Of a stretch of DNA of 39,459 bases, positions 7,565 to 14,893 are shown one piece after another. Position numbers and translations under genes: made by a program. Each line of letters starts with the position of its first letter. Within the stretch, counting starts at the first letter, position 1. The notes under the pieces are model-generated. The model saw only the letters and a list, made by a program, of their open reading frames with translations, did not search any database and was not told where the DNA came from. Origin of the DNA: Micavibrio sp. UBA5703 (GTDB lineage: Bacteria > Pseudomonadota > Alphaproteobacteria > Micavibrionales > Micavibrionaceae); the NCBI GenBank assembly GCA_002420015.1, contig DIHF01000036.1, forward strand, positions 453 to 39,911, written 5' to 3'.

Positions 7565-9032
7565 GCGACTAGATTGGCCAGATTTAAGGATAAATTTCAA
7601 GACCCTATTTGCAATCATACTTATTCCGGTCCTGGCGGGGTGCAGCACCAATCCGGCGACGGGAGAGCAGCAATTCGCCGCCCTGATGTCGCCGCAACAG
7701 GAAGTCAATGTCGGCGCGAAAGAGCATGAAAATGTCGTCAAGCAATTTGGCCTTTACGATAACCCGGCGCTGAATGCCTATGTCAACCAGATCGGGCAGA
7801 AGGTGTCGCAGTATACCGAGCGCTCCGATGTGCAGTACAAGTTTTTCATTGTAGATTCGCCTATCACCAATGCTTTTGCGCTGCCGGGCGGGTATGTTTA
7901 TGTCTCCCGCGGCCTGCTGTCGCTGGCCAATAGCGAGGCGGAGCTGGCGGCGGTTCTGGGGCATGAGGTCGGGCACATCACGGGCCGCCATTCGGCGGAG
8001 CGTTATTCCACCGGCGTTGTAACATCGCTCGGCGCGGCGGTGATCGCGGCGGCCATCGGCGGCGAGAGCGCGTCGCAGGCATTGGGCGTTGGCTCCGATC
8101 TTCTGCTGAAATCCTATTCCCGCGATCAGGAGAACGAGGCCGATACGCTCGGTATCCGCTATCTGGCGCGGTCGGGCTATGATACGAGAGCCATGACGTC
8201 ATTCCTGGGCAATCTTCAGGCGGACTCGGCATTGGAAGCCAAAATCGACGGTCGCGACGCGCCGGGAGCAAGCTACTTCTCCACGCACCCGGCAACGTCT
8301 GACCGCGTTGCAAAAACAGTTGTACAGGCCGGAAATTATCAGGGCGAGGGGCAAACAAACCGTGATGGATATTTGGCCATGCTGAATGGTATGCCCTATG
8401 GCGATAGCGCAGCGCAAGGCTTTGCACGCGGGCAGGACTTCTACCACACCGCGATGGGATTTGCCTTCACGGTGCCGCAGGGATTCAAGATCACCAACCA
8501 GCCCGATTCCGTGGCCGCCGTTTCAAAAACGGGGGCGGTCATGCTTTTTGACATGGTTTCCCACGATCTGTCTTCTGATCCGGCTGCCTATATCGGGCAG
8601 GTCTGGATGAAGGATCAGCCGATCAACGGCGTTGAAAAAACCATGATTAACGACATGAAGGCGGCCTCCGCAGGATTCCAGGGCCGCGTCAACGGCAGGC
8701 CGATGAATATCCGTCTGGTGGCAATCGAGTGGCAGCCCGGAACGGTTGCGCGTTTCCAGATCGCCATACCTGATGGTGCGCCGGTGGCTTTGGTTGAGGA
8801 TATCATTCGCGCAACCCGCAGCTTCCGCGTCTTAAGCCCGAGTGAGCGGCACTCCATCCAGCCTTACAAGTTGCGTATTGTGACCGCCGGGGTAGGGGAC
8901 AGCGTGTTCTCTCTGGCCGGTACCATGCCGTTTGATGATTTCAGGGAAGAGCGCTTCCGTGTCCTTAACGGCATGCGCCCCGATGAAACCGTTCAGGCGG
9001 GCAGGCAGTACAAGGTCGTGTCGACCCGCTAG
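7563..9032 (+). CDS. M48 family metalloprotease lipoprotein
   Basis: A periplasmic zinc protease anchored as a lipoprotein: a hydrophobic segment followed by lipobox LAGC with Cys27. The zinc site is HEVGH (residues 134-138), with the third ligand Glu in the downstream ENEADTLG helix; both are intact, and the neighbouring NAFALPGGYVYVSRGLL is the M48C signature. This group (BepA/LoiP/YfgC-like) does outer-membrane protein quality control. The last ~50 residues (YKLRIVTAGVGDSVFSLA ... QYKVVS) look like a LysM-like or similar small C-terminal domain. The ATG at 7563 follows AAAAGGA at 8 bases; an ATG at 7542 is an alternative. The stop codon TAG overlaps the first two bases of a palindromic repeat. 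Confidence 0.92.
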   Translation: MRLDWPDLRINFKTLFAIILIPVLAGCSTNPATGEQQFAALMSPQQEVNVGAKEHENVVKQFGLYDNPALNAYVNQIGQKVSQYTERSDVQYKFFIVDSPITNAFALPGGYVYVSRGLLSLANSEAELAAVLGHEVGHITGRHSAERYSTGVVTSLGAAVIAAAIGGESASQALGVGSDLLLKSYSRDQENEADTLGIRYLARSGYDTRAMTSFLGNLQADSALEAKIDGRDAPGASYFSTHPATSDRVAKTVVQAGNYQGEGQTNRDGYLAMLNGMPYGDSAAQGFARGQDFYHTAMGFAFTVPQGFKITNQPDSVAAVSKTGAVMLFDMVSHDLSSDPAAYIGQVWMKDQPINGVEKTMINDMKAASAGFQGRVNGRPMNIRLVAIEWQPGTVARFQIAIPDGAPVALVEDIIRATRSFRVLSPSERHSIQPYKLRIVTAGVGDSVFSLAGTMPFDDFREERFRVLNGMRPDETVQAGRQYKVVSTR

Positions 9033-9133
9033 AGCTTTGACCGTTTCGTTTGAATGGCGTTGCTTCGTCGCTCGCGTAGGTTTTACTACGCCACGCTCCT
9101 CGCGCCTGATTCAAACAAAACGGTCTTTGCTCT
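9031..9133. repeat. Long imperfect palindrome between convergent M48 protease and rpoH genes
   Basis: The 25-base left arm at 9031-9055 (AGAGCTTTGACCGTTTCG...) is the near-perfect reverse complement of the right arm ending at 9133 (...ACGGTCTTTGCTCT). About 50 bases lie between them, with smaller inverted repeats inside. The ends differ from the other repeats in the window, so this is a separate family. Its place between two convergent stop codons makes a bidirectional transcription-stop role plausible. Confidence 0.8.
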
Positions 9134-9147
9134 AGGGCGATCTACCT

Positions 9148-10029
9148 TCACCCTTCCAGAAACAGGTCGCTTTTGTCTTCGACCATTGCGCCGAGGGAGG
9201 TTTTGAGCTTGTCCAGCGCTCCGGCCTCGATCTGGCGCACGCGCTCCTTGCTGATGCCGAGCGATGCGCCCAGCGTTTCCAGCGTGACCACTTCGTCTTT
9301 CAGATGACGTTCGCGGATGATGGTCCGTTCGCGGTCGCTGAGTTCGCCTAGAGCTTTACTGAGCCATTCCGAGCGTGCCTCGCCGTCCTTCATGCCGATG
9401 ACGACATCTTCGGGGTTGGGGCGTTCGTCGGCCAGAAAGCTCTGCAACTCTTCCTGACTGTTTTCAGCAAGAGGGGCGTTGAGGGAGCTGTCGGCACCAG
9501 AGAGGCGCTGCTCCATGGTCTCAACGTCTTTCACCTTGACGCCGAGATCGTTGGCGATGGTCTTGCGGCCTTTATCGTCCAGCGCCTTGCCGCTTTTCTC
9601 TATCTGGGCGCGCAGGCGGCGCAGATTAAAGAACAGCGATTTTTGTGCCGCCGTCGTGCCGGTACGGACGATCGACCAGTTGCGCAGCACATAATCCTGT
9701 ATCGCGGCGCGTATCCACCACGAGGCATAAGTCGAAAAGCGGATGTCGCGTTCGGGGTCGAAGCGCTCGGCGGCCTGCATCAGGCCGATATTGCCCTCCT
9801 GGATAAGGTCGCCCAGCGGCAGGCCGTAATTCCGGTATTTCGAGGCCATCGCCACGACAAGGCGCGTATAGGAAGAAACCAGCTCGTGCAGGGCTTTTTT
9901 ATCGCCCCTGTCGCGCCACAGGCGGGCCAACTCAAATTCATGGCCGCGCTCCAGCATCGGCTCGTTCATGGCCGTCCTGATATAGGTGGTGTTGGCTCTT
10001 TGGGTTTGCGGGTCGTCGATATGTGCCAT
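9148..10029 (-). CDS. rpoH: RNA polymerase sigma factor RpoH (sigma-32 family)
   Basis: It directs core RNA polymerase to heat-shock promoters. From the ATG at 10029 (AGGAAAG seven bases upstream) the protein has 293 residues; the frame is open further upstream but without support. Region 2 is clear: YGLPLGDLIQEGNIGL and RFSTYASWWIRAAIQDYVL. The RpoH box follows (QKSLFFNLRRLR), which separates RpoH from RpoD/RpoS paralogs. Region 4 ends with the helix-turn-helix LGISKERVRQIEAGALDKL. A candidate promoter with a palindrome at the start point lies at 10087-10133. It faces the M48 protease gene, also an envelope/stress-related function. Confidence 0.95.
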   Translation of the reverse strand: MAHIDDPQTQRANTTYIRTAMNEPMLERGHEFELARLWRDRGDKKALHELVSSYTRLVVAMASKYRNYGLPLGDLIQEGNIGLMQAAERFDPERDIRFSTYASWWIRAAIQDYVLRNWSIVRTGTTAAQKSLFFNLRRLRAQIEKSGKALDDKGRKTIANDLGVKVKDVETMEQRLSGADSSLNAPLAENSQEELQSFLADERPNPEDVVIGMKDGEARSEWLSKALGELSDRERTIIRERHLKDEVVTLETLGASLGISKERVRQIEAGALDKLKTSLGAMVEDKSDLFLEG

Positions 10030-10086
10030 TTTGCTTTCCTTTATGGTTGTGGACTGCGTTATGGACCTGTATGTCCGGTTCATTCT

Positions 10087-10100
10087 GTACCGATTGGTAC
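10087..10100. promoter_or_regulatory. Perfect inverted repeat at the presumed rpoH transcription start (operator candidate)
   Basis: GTACC GATT GGTAC forms a perfect 5-base-arm palindrome. It sits immediately downstream of the predicted -10 element of rpoH, where a repressor or an RNA hairpin could act. No known regulator binding site is recognised. Confidence 0.4.
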
Positions 10101-10104
10101 ACAC

Positions 10105-10133
10105 ACACTAGCCTATTCGTCCGGGAAATGCAA
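10105..10133 (-). promoter_or_regulatory. Putative sigma70-type promoter of rpoH
   Basis: On the minus strand TTGCAT (10133-10128) and TAGTGT (10110-10105) are separated by exactly 17 bases, about 75 bases upstream of the chosen ATG. The match is 4 of 6 bases at each box or near it. A heat-shock (RpoH-autoregulated) promoter was looked for and not seen. Confidence 0.45.
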
Positions 10134-10200
10134 ATGGGTTACAAAAGTGCTTCTAAAAACCACGGATAAACGCGGATAGTTCAATATTTGCGCTAAGAGA

Positions 10201-10311
10201 CCGTCATTGCGAGCGACCAACGGGAGTGAAGCAATCCAGAGCCGTAAGAAAAGACTGGATTGCTTCGTCGCCTGACCACTTTGCAAGTGGTCAGGCTCCT
10301 CGCAATGACGG
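10201..10311. repeat. Palindromic repeat, family C, with internal hairpin
   Basis: The ends CCGTCATTGCGAG and CTCGCAATGACGG are exact reverse complements. Inside, AAGCAATCCAG and CTGGATTGCTT pair as a second stem and 10271-10295 forms a perfect hairpin (CCTGACCACTT / AAGTGGTCAGG). It fills the gap between rpoH and the phosphoesterase-like gene. A shorter relative lies at 16792-16853. Confidence 0.88.
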
Positions 10312-10318
10312 ATGGGGA

Positions 10319-11137
10319 TTACGCCTCCAGCATCTCGAATGTCTCCCCGGCGCGGTCGAAGCCGGCGCAGACGAGGGGGCCGCCAAAGCCGCAGCCATCG
10401 TCGATGGTGGCGGTGACGCAATTCATTTTCAGCCCCCTGTGGTCGGGGTCGTAGCCGCGCACCACCTTGCAGAACGGGTCATAGGGCGCGTCGATGGCTT
10501 CGAATTGCCGTCCGGCCCACCAGAAATTGTCGTGCTGGTCGTTAAGGTTTTTCTGCGAATCCAGCCCGGCATGGACGAACAGCATCGGGTATTCGCTCAT
10601 CGTATCGGTATGCGCGGCGCGCAAAAGCTGCGTGCCGAAAATCTCGTGGCCGGGGTGCTGCCGGACGGCCTCGCGGATTTTGGCGGTCCATTTGGTCAGG
10701 CCCATGACCCCCATGCGGCAGGCTTCGATCCCGTCATGGGGCGAAAGGCCATAGGCATAAAGCGTACCCGACAGGCCGTTGCCCAGCATCCACAAGAGGA
10801 TATCGGCCGGGTTGGGCGCGAACGGGAGCTGGAGCAGCTTTTGCCACATTTCCTCCTGCGTGCCGCGCAGGTACACAATATCATGCGCCATCATGGCGGG
10901 CTGGGCGAGCACAAGACGGCGGAAGGCCAGTATTTCGTCGATGCACTCCACGGCCCGGTCGCCATAGCCGATATAATTGCCGAGATAGATAATCCGGTCG
11001 CCGGGGGCGATCTGGTCCAGAAGGGCGTCGTGAATGGCCGCCAGCCTGTCAATTTCGCCGTGGATGGCGGGTATGGCCCACACCCTTTTGGGTGAGCCTA
11101 ATGACGTAAAACGGTTGTCTTTAACGGTTCTGCACAC
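10319..11137 (-). CDS. Metallophosphoesterase-fold protein with degenerate metal-binding motifs (probable pseudophosphatase)
   Basis: The 272-residue protein follows the outline of PPP-type bacterial phosphatases, but the motifs are altered. GDxHG reads PAIHGE, GDxxDRG reads GNYIGYGD, GNHE reads GTQE, and the late GH motif reads RGYDPDH. Only the His of the first motif and the VHAG His (LFVHAGLD) remain recognisable. The C-terminal IDDGCGFGGPL matches the D(T/A)G..GG end of the fold. Loss of most metal ligands argues against ordinary hydrolysis, yet the rest of the fold looks well kept, so a binding or regulatory role is likelier than decay. The start is uncertain: GTG at 11137 without a clear ribosome site. 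It lies between carD and rpoH on the same strand, separated by a hairpin and by a repeat. Confidence 0.75.
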   Translation of the reverse strand: MCRTVKDNRFTSLGSPKRVWAIPAIHGEIDRLAAIHDALLDQIAPGDRIIYLGNYIGYGDRAVECIDEILAFRRLVLAQPAMMAHDIVYLRGTQEEMWQKLLQLPFAPNPADILLWMLGNGLSGTLYAYGLSPHDGIEACRMGVMGLTKWTAKIREAVRQHPGHEIFGTQLLRAAHTDTMSEYPMLFVHAGLDSQKNLNDQHDNFWWAGRQFEAIDAPYDPFCKVVRGYDPDHRGLKMNCVTATIDDGCGFGGPLVCAGFDRAGETFEMLEA

Positions 11138-11233
11138 GGCGGGATAATAGCGATAATGAATTGGAGGGAACCGGAACGCAGGAGATTCTGAAAGGCGGGA
11201 TAGTTGCCAGAATCATATAAAGGATACAATAAA

Positions 11234-11270
11234 GTCAGGGGTATAGGAAGAAAATTCCCATACCCCTGAC
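11234..11270 (-). terminator. Hairpin terminator downstream of carD
   Basis: GTCAGGGGTATAGGAA (11234-11249) pairs with TTCCCATACCCCTGAC (11255-11270) around a 5-base loop, with a single mismatch. Read on the minus strand the stem is followed by CTTTATT, a weak U-tract. It lies 27 bases after the carD stop. The strong stem supports a terminator; the poor tail lowers confidence. Confidence 0.7.
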
Positions 11271-11296
11271 AAAACTCTGCAAGTCTTTTTGGTGTG

Positions 11297-11824
11297 TTAA
11301 GCGGCCTTTTTGGCGGTCTTAACTTCTTTTTTCAGCATTTTTTCAAGGCGCTCGGCGGCCTTTTCGTCGGTGATCTTTTCGACGGCGGCAACCTCGCGGG
11401 CCAGCCTTTCCAGCGCCGACTGGTAAATCTGGCGCTCGGAGTAGGATTGCTCCGTGTCGTCGTTGCTGCGCTTGAGGTCGCGAAGAACCTCGGCGATGGC
11501 AACCGGGTCGCCCGAGTTGATCTTCGTTTCGTATTCCTGGGCGCGGCGGCTCCACATGGCGCGGCGGATGCGGGAACGGCCTTTCAGCGTCGTAATGGCG
11601 TCCTTCAGGCGGTCCGTGGTGCTCAGGCGGCGCAGGCCAGCCGATTGCGCCTTCATGACCGGAATTTTCAGGCGCATGCGCTCTTTTTCAAAAGTGACGG
11701 TATAAAGGCTGATTTTGGCTCCTCCGATCACCTGGGTTTCGATCCCTTCGATCTGGCCGACGCCGTGCGCCGGGTAAACAACGTAATCACCTTTGGAGAA
11801 GTCAAAATTGTCGTTGTGGGCCAT
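11297..11824 (-). CDS. carD: CarD/CdnL-family RNA polymerase-interacting transcription regulator
   Basis: CarD-type proteins bind the RNA polymerase beta subunit with an N-terminal Tudor-like domain and stabilise open complexes, notably at rRNA promoters. The N-terminal domain is clear: FSKGDYVVYPAHGVGQI, the usual GDxVVYPxHGVG opening, then LYTVTFEKERMRLKIPV. The helical C-terminal domain contains SRRAQEYETKINSGD and continues to a Lys/Ala-rich tail (KKEVKTAKKAA). The length of 175 residues is usual for alphaproteobacteria. Start: ATG at 11824 with AGGTGA upstream. The leader upstream contains two overlapping inverted repeats, listed separately. Confidence 0.94.
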   Translation of the reverse strand: MAHNDNFDFSKGDYVVYPAHGVGQIEGIETQVIGGAKISLYTVTFEKERMRLKIPVMKAQSAGLRRLSTTDRLKDAITTLKGRSRIRRAMWSRRAQEYETKINSGDPVAIAEVLRDLKRSNDDTEQSYSERQIYQSALERLAREVAAVEKITDEKAAERLEKMLKKEVKTAKKAA

Positions 11825-11869
11825 GTTTTATCACCTTTTTTGTTATGTCGTTAATGTAAGATACCCTTA

Positions 11870-11909
11870 GGCATCAGTTAGGCCGATGCCGGAAGGTTTC
11901 CAGTTCCGG
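11870..11909 (-). promoter_or_regulatory. Two overlapping hairpins in the region upstream of carD
   Basis: GGCATC (11870-11875) pairs with GATGCC (11885-11890), and CCGGAA (11889-11894) pairs with TTCCGG (11904-11909). The inner arms share two bases, so the two stems cannot both form fully. They lie about 45-85 bases before the carD start and would be in the leader if transcription begins further upstream. No known riboswitch class is recognised. The remainder of 11825-12093 shows nothing else I can name. Confidence 0.4.
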
Positions 11910-12093
11910 GACATAAGGTAAGCAACTCCTGTGCCAAATCCATGTGGATAATGGCCTGTGCCTGCCTGTAACCGTTAAAAACTGGGCTTACGGGGAAGGA
12001 ATGCTATACCAATTTCGGTGAAGTTTCAAGAAAAATAAGCGGAAAACACCCGATGGTGGCCTTTCTAAAGGATTCGGAAAAGAATGCAAGGGC

Positions 12094-12801
12094 TTAAGCG
12101 CTTGCGATGTTTTTTATCTGCAGGGCGCTATCCCTTACGGATGAAAGCTTGTGGCAGGGCAGGTAGTTCTTGTCCAGAATGCGGGATGTTGTGGACAATT
12201 TGAAGGAAGCGCCGAGAAGATCGTTAGAGCTATTCCGGCGGCTTTCTTCCGGCTCCATGACGATAAGGTCCCGCAGTATTTTTTCCGAAAGTCCCAGCAA
12301 AACGTCGGCAACACTTTGACCTCCCGCAGAGACGGCGTTTCCCTGCCGGGTTTTCACGTAGCCTTTGAAATATTCGACATCGGGTTCCTGCCTGTACAGG
12401 CTGTCGATGTAGATTTCCTCAAGGGCGCAGCTTTCCCTGAAGCGAAGCGAGAAATGGTGGAACCGGCGCTGTTCCAGATTAAGGGCATAGCCCGCAAAAA
12501 CGGCCGCGTTTCGGGTAATGGGCCTGAGCCTGCGGGGGTCGAACGTCTCGGTAAGGTCTATGGTGGCGCTGTTGCTGAACATCAGCGCGTTAATCTGCGT
12601 CGCTTTCTCCAGATATTGCGTATAGGAAAGCGCATCGACCGAAAACTCCTTGAGGTCAATGTCGATCAGATGGGCGTTATCCCGAGGCAGGTGAATGCCC
12701 AGATTATTATTTCGGGCGCTATAGCTGTATAGAAACCCCGTGCCCCGCGCATCGAAGCTGCCCAGTGAATCAGTTTCGCAATGACTGAACGTAAAACCCA
12801 T
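12094..12801 (-). CDS. Hypothetical protein, 235 residues, function unknown
   Basis: I do not recognise a family. The protein is soluble in appearance: no signal peptide and no membrane segment. The N-terminal half is rich in beta-prone stretches (GTGFLYSYSARNN, AHLIDIDLKEFSV) and the C-terminal part has a long helix around SVADVLLGLSEKILRDLIVM. A segment RRFHHFSLRFRESCALEEIYI is the most structured-looking core. Codon use resembles the neighbours, so it is probably a real gene. The start ATG at 12801 has only a weak GGGGAC upstream. Flanking spacers of 120 and 270 bases suggest it is transcribed alone. Confidence 0.7.
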   Translation of the reverse strand: MGFTFSHCETDSLGSFDARGTGFLYSYSARNNNLGIHLPRDNAHLIDIDLKEFSVDALSYTQYLEKATQINALMFSNSATIDLTETFDPRRLRPITRNAAVFAGYALNLEQRRFHHFSLRFRESCALEEIYIDSLYRQEPDVEYFKGYVKTRQGNAVSAGGQSVADVLLGLSEKILRDLIVMEPEESRRNSSNDLLGASFKLSTTSRILDKNYLPCHKLSSVRDSALQIKNIASA

Positions 12802-12920
12802 GTCCCCAACACTCGTTTTGTTTTTGATTGATTGGTTTAGACTCTAACACAAGGCGGGGTGGGGTCGTCAAATTTTCATATCATGTCGCTGTAATGTAAG
12901 AGTTATTTGCAGGCGGCGGT

Positions 12921-13832
12921 TTATGCGCCTGTGACGCAAGACTCGGAAAGCTCCAGAGATGCTACATTATTCAGTGCTTTTAATGCAGAATTTACGCCAA
13001 CGGGGAAAGTGTAGAGCGTTTTGCCGTGGCCGAAGGGCGCGTTCATGACAACAGGGATGTTCAGACCTTCGGTATGTTCGCGGACAATATCCTCCAGCGT
13101 GAAGCCGAACGGCGTGCCGCTTTCCTGAATTTTGTGGAACTCGCCGATGACGAGGCCAGCGATATTTTTGAAAACGCCAAGGCGTTTCAGATGCAGAAAC
13201 ATTTTGTCGAAGCGGCTGAGTTCTTCAAAGCAGTCTTCGAGGAACAGTATCGCGCCTTCATAAAAATTGCCGGGCAGTGTTTGAGGCAGGTATTGGAAGA
13301 TGCTGAGATTGCCGCCGACCAGCGGGCCTTGCGCTTGGCCCGGATTTATCACGAGGGCGTTTTCCATCGGACAAGAAGGCTTTTTGCCCGTCAGTAAATC
13401 GTTCAGATGATCGAACTCCGTGTATTTGTGAAGATTTTTGAAAACGGGGCCGTGAAAGGAAACCATTTTCGTGTGTGCGTAGAGCGCGTTGAGGATGGAG
13501 GTTACGTCGCTAAAGCCGATGAAAGGTTTTGGTTTTTTGGCCATCGCGTCGAAGTTCAGCGCATCAAGAATATGGAGCGACCTATTGCCGCCGCCGGCAG
13601 CCCATATCGCCTTGATGTCGTCGCGTTGCCACAGGCCTTGCAGCGCCAGAGATTTTTGCAGATGCGTTCCGGCGGATTGATTCTGGCGTTCGTAGGTCTG
13701 CGGATGGACGAAAACTTTGTAGCCGCGGGATTCAAGGAAGGCGGCGGATTTTTCGATGTCGCTTTTTTCAACGAAGCTGGAAGGGGCCATGACCCCGATC
13801 GTATCGCCGGGTTTTAATGCCGGGACTTTCAT
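12921..13832 (-). CDS. ldcA: Muramoyltetrapeptide LD-carboxypeptidase (peptidase S66 family)
   Basis: This family removes the terminal D-Ala from murein tetrapeptides during cell-wall recycling in the cytoplasm; relatives (MccF) cleave microcin C. The 303-residue protein opens with LKPGDTIGVMAPSS and has IWAAGGGNRSLHILDAL, a relaxed version of the usual GGYG.xRxL motif. The nucleophile elbow is FIGFSDVTSIL with Ser108, matching the usual GxSDxT, and GPLVGGNLSIF follows. A C-terminal His in NAPFGHGKTLYTFPVG and a Glu in FLEDCFEE complete the expected Ser-His-Glu triad. Start: ATG at 13832 with AGGGTAG upstream. No signal peptide, as expected for the recycling enzyme. MccF-like immunity activity cannot be excluded. 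Confidence 0.88.
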   Translation of the reverse strand: MKVPALKPGDTIGVMAPSSFVEKSDIEKSAAFLESRGYKVFVHPQTYERQNQSAGTHLQKSLALQGLWQRDDIKAIWAAGGGNRSLHILDALNFDAMAKKPKPFIGFSDVTSILNALYAHTKMVSFHGPVFKNLHKYTEFDHLNDLLTGKKPSCPMENALVINPGQAQGPLVGGNLSIFQYLPQTLPGNFYEGAILFLEDCFEELSRFDKMFLHLKRLGVFKNIAGLVIGEFHKIQESGTPFGFTLEDIVREHTEGLNIPVVMNAPFGHGKTLYTFPVGVNSALKALNNVASLELSESCVTGA

Positions 13833-13846
13833 AAGGCTACCCTGAG

Positions 13847-14809
13847 TTACTTGTCTTTATTGATTTTCTTGATCAGTTCTTGCAGGACTTCTTCGGCCTT
13901 GAGGTTTTCGATCTGGCAGGTGCCGGCCGCCTGATGGCCGCCGCCGCCGTATTTGAGCGCCAGGTCGCCGACATTGGTCTTGCTGGTGCGGTTGAGGATC
14001 GATTTGCCGATAGCAAAAACGGTGTTCTGCTTGTTCTTGCCCCAGAGGATATGAATCGAAATGTTACAATGCGGGAACAGGGCGTAAATCACAAAGCGGT
14101 TGGCGGCCCAGATGGTTTCCTCGCGGCGCAGGTCCAGCACGACCAGATTGCTGTGGACGCCGGCGCAACGCTCGATCTGTTCGCGGGCTTTGATCTGGTG
14201 GTCGAAATAAAGATCCGTGCGTTCTTTCACGTCCGGCAGGGCCAGAATTTCATCGATGTCATGATGGTCGCGGCAAAAATCGATCAGCTTCATCATGAGT
14301 TGATAGTTGGAAATATTGAAATCGCGGAAACGCCCAAGGCCCGTACGCGCATCCATGATAAAGCTGAGGAGTTCCCAGCCCTGGGGGTTAAGAATGTCTT
14401 CTTTTGTGAAGCTGGCGGAGTCGGCCTTGTCGACCGCCGTCATCATGTCTTCGGAGATATTCGGAAATCCGCCTGCGCCGCCGAAATAGCGGTACACGAC
14501 GCGGGCAGCCGAAGGCGCGTCCGGGTCGATGATGTGATTGTAGGGATGATCCGCAACACGGCTTACTTCGCTGGAGTGGTGGTCGAAAGCGAGATAAACG
14601 CCCTCGACATAGGGCAAGTTGGTCGTGATGTCGTTCGGTCCGACTTCGATCAGGCCGTCCTGCATGTCCTTGGGGTGGGCGAAGGTGATGTCTTCGATCA
14701 TGCCCAGTTCCTTGAGCAGGATGCCGCAGACAAGGCCGTCCATGTCGCTTCGTGTGATGAGGCGGTATTTTTTGCCGCTTTCAGGCATAATTTTGGCTTG
14801 TTTGGACAT
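13847..14809 (-). CDS. DHH/DHHA1-family phosphoesterase
   Basis: A 320-residue cytoplasmic phosphoesterase. The N-terminal DHH domain shows the metal motifs TRSDMDGLVCG, AFDHHSSE (the DHH triad) and DPDAPSAARV; the C-terminal DHHA1 domain ends with GDLALKYGGGGHQAAGT, the GGGH substrate-binding motif. Such proteins include exopolyphosphatase-like enzymes, oligoribonucleases (NrnA) and cyclic dinucleotide phosphodiesterases, and I cannot choose between them. The ATG at 14809 lies 11 bases after AGGAG; a GTG at 14821 is too close to that site. It is 14 bases upstream of the LD-carboxypeptidase start, so they are likely cotranscribed. Confidence 0.88.
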   Translation of the reverse strand: MSKQAKIMPESGKKYRLITRSDMDGLVCGILLKELGMIEDITFAHPKDMQDGLIEVGPNDITTNLPYVEGVYLAFDHHSSEVSRVADHPYNHIIDPDAPSAARVVYRYFGGAGGFPNISEDMMTAVDKADSASFTKEDILNPQGWELLSFIMDARTGLGRFRDFNISNYQLMMKLIDFCRDHHDIDEILALPDVKERTDLYFDHQIKAREQIERCAGVHSNLVVLDLRREETIWAANRFVIYALFPHCNISIHILWGKNKQNTVFAIGKSILNRTSKTNVGDLALKYGGGGHQAAGTCQIENLKAEEVLQELIKKINKDK

Positions 14810-14893
14810 GACGGAAATCACTCCTGTTTCGTTAGAACACTCGCATGTTCAATTATATACTCAGATCAGGCGCGGTGCCAGAGGCGAGGTTAC

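Noticed and set aside
10113..10421. A minus-strand open frame of about 100 codons between rpoH and the phosphatase-like gene
   Set aside because: Its sequence is made of the palindromic repeat at 10201-10311 and an out-of-frame piece of the neighbouring gene.
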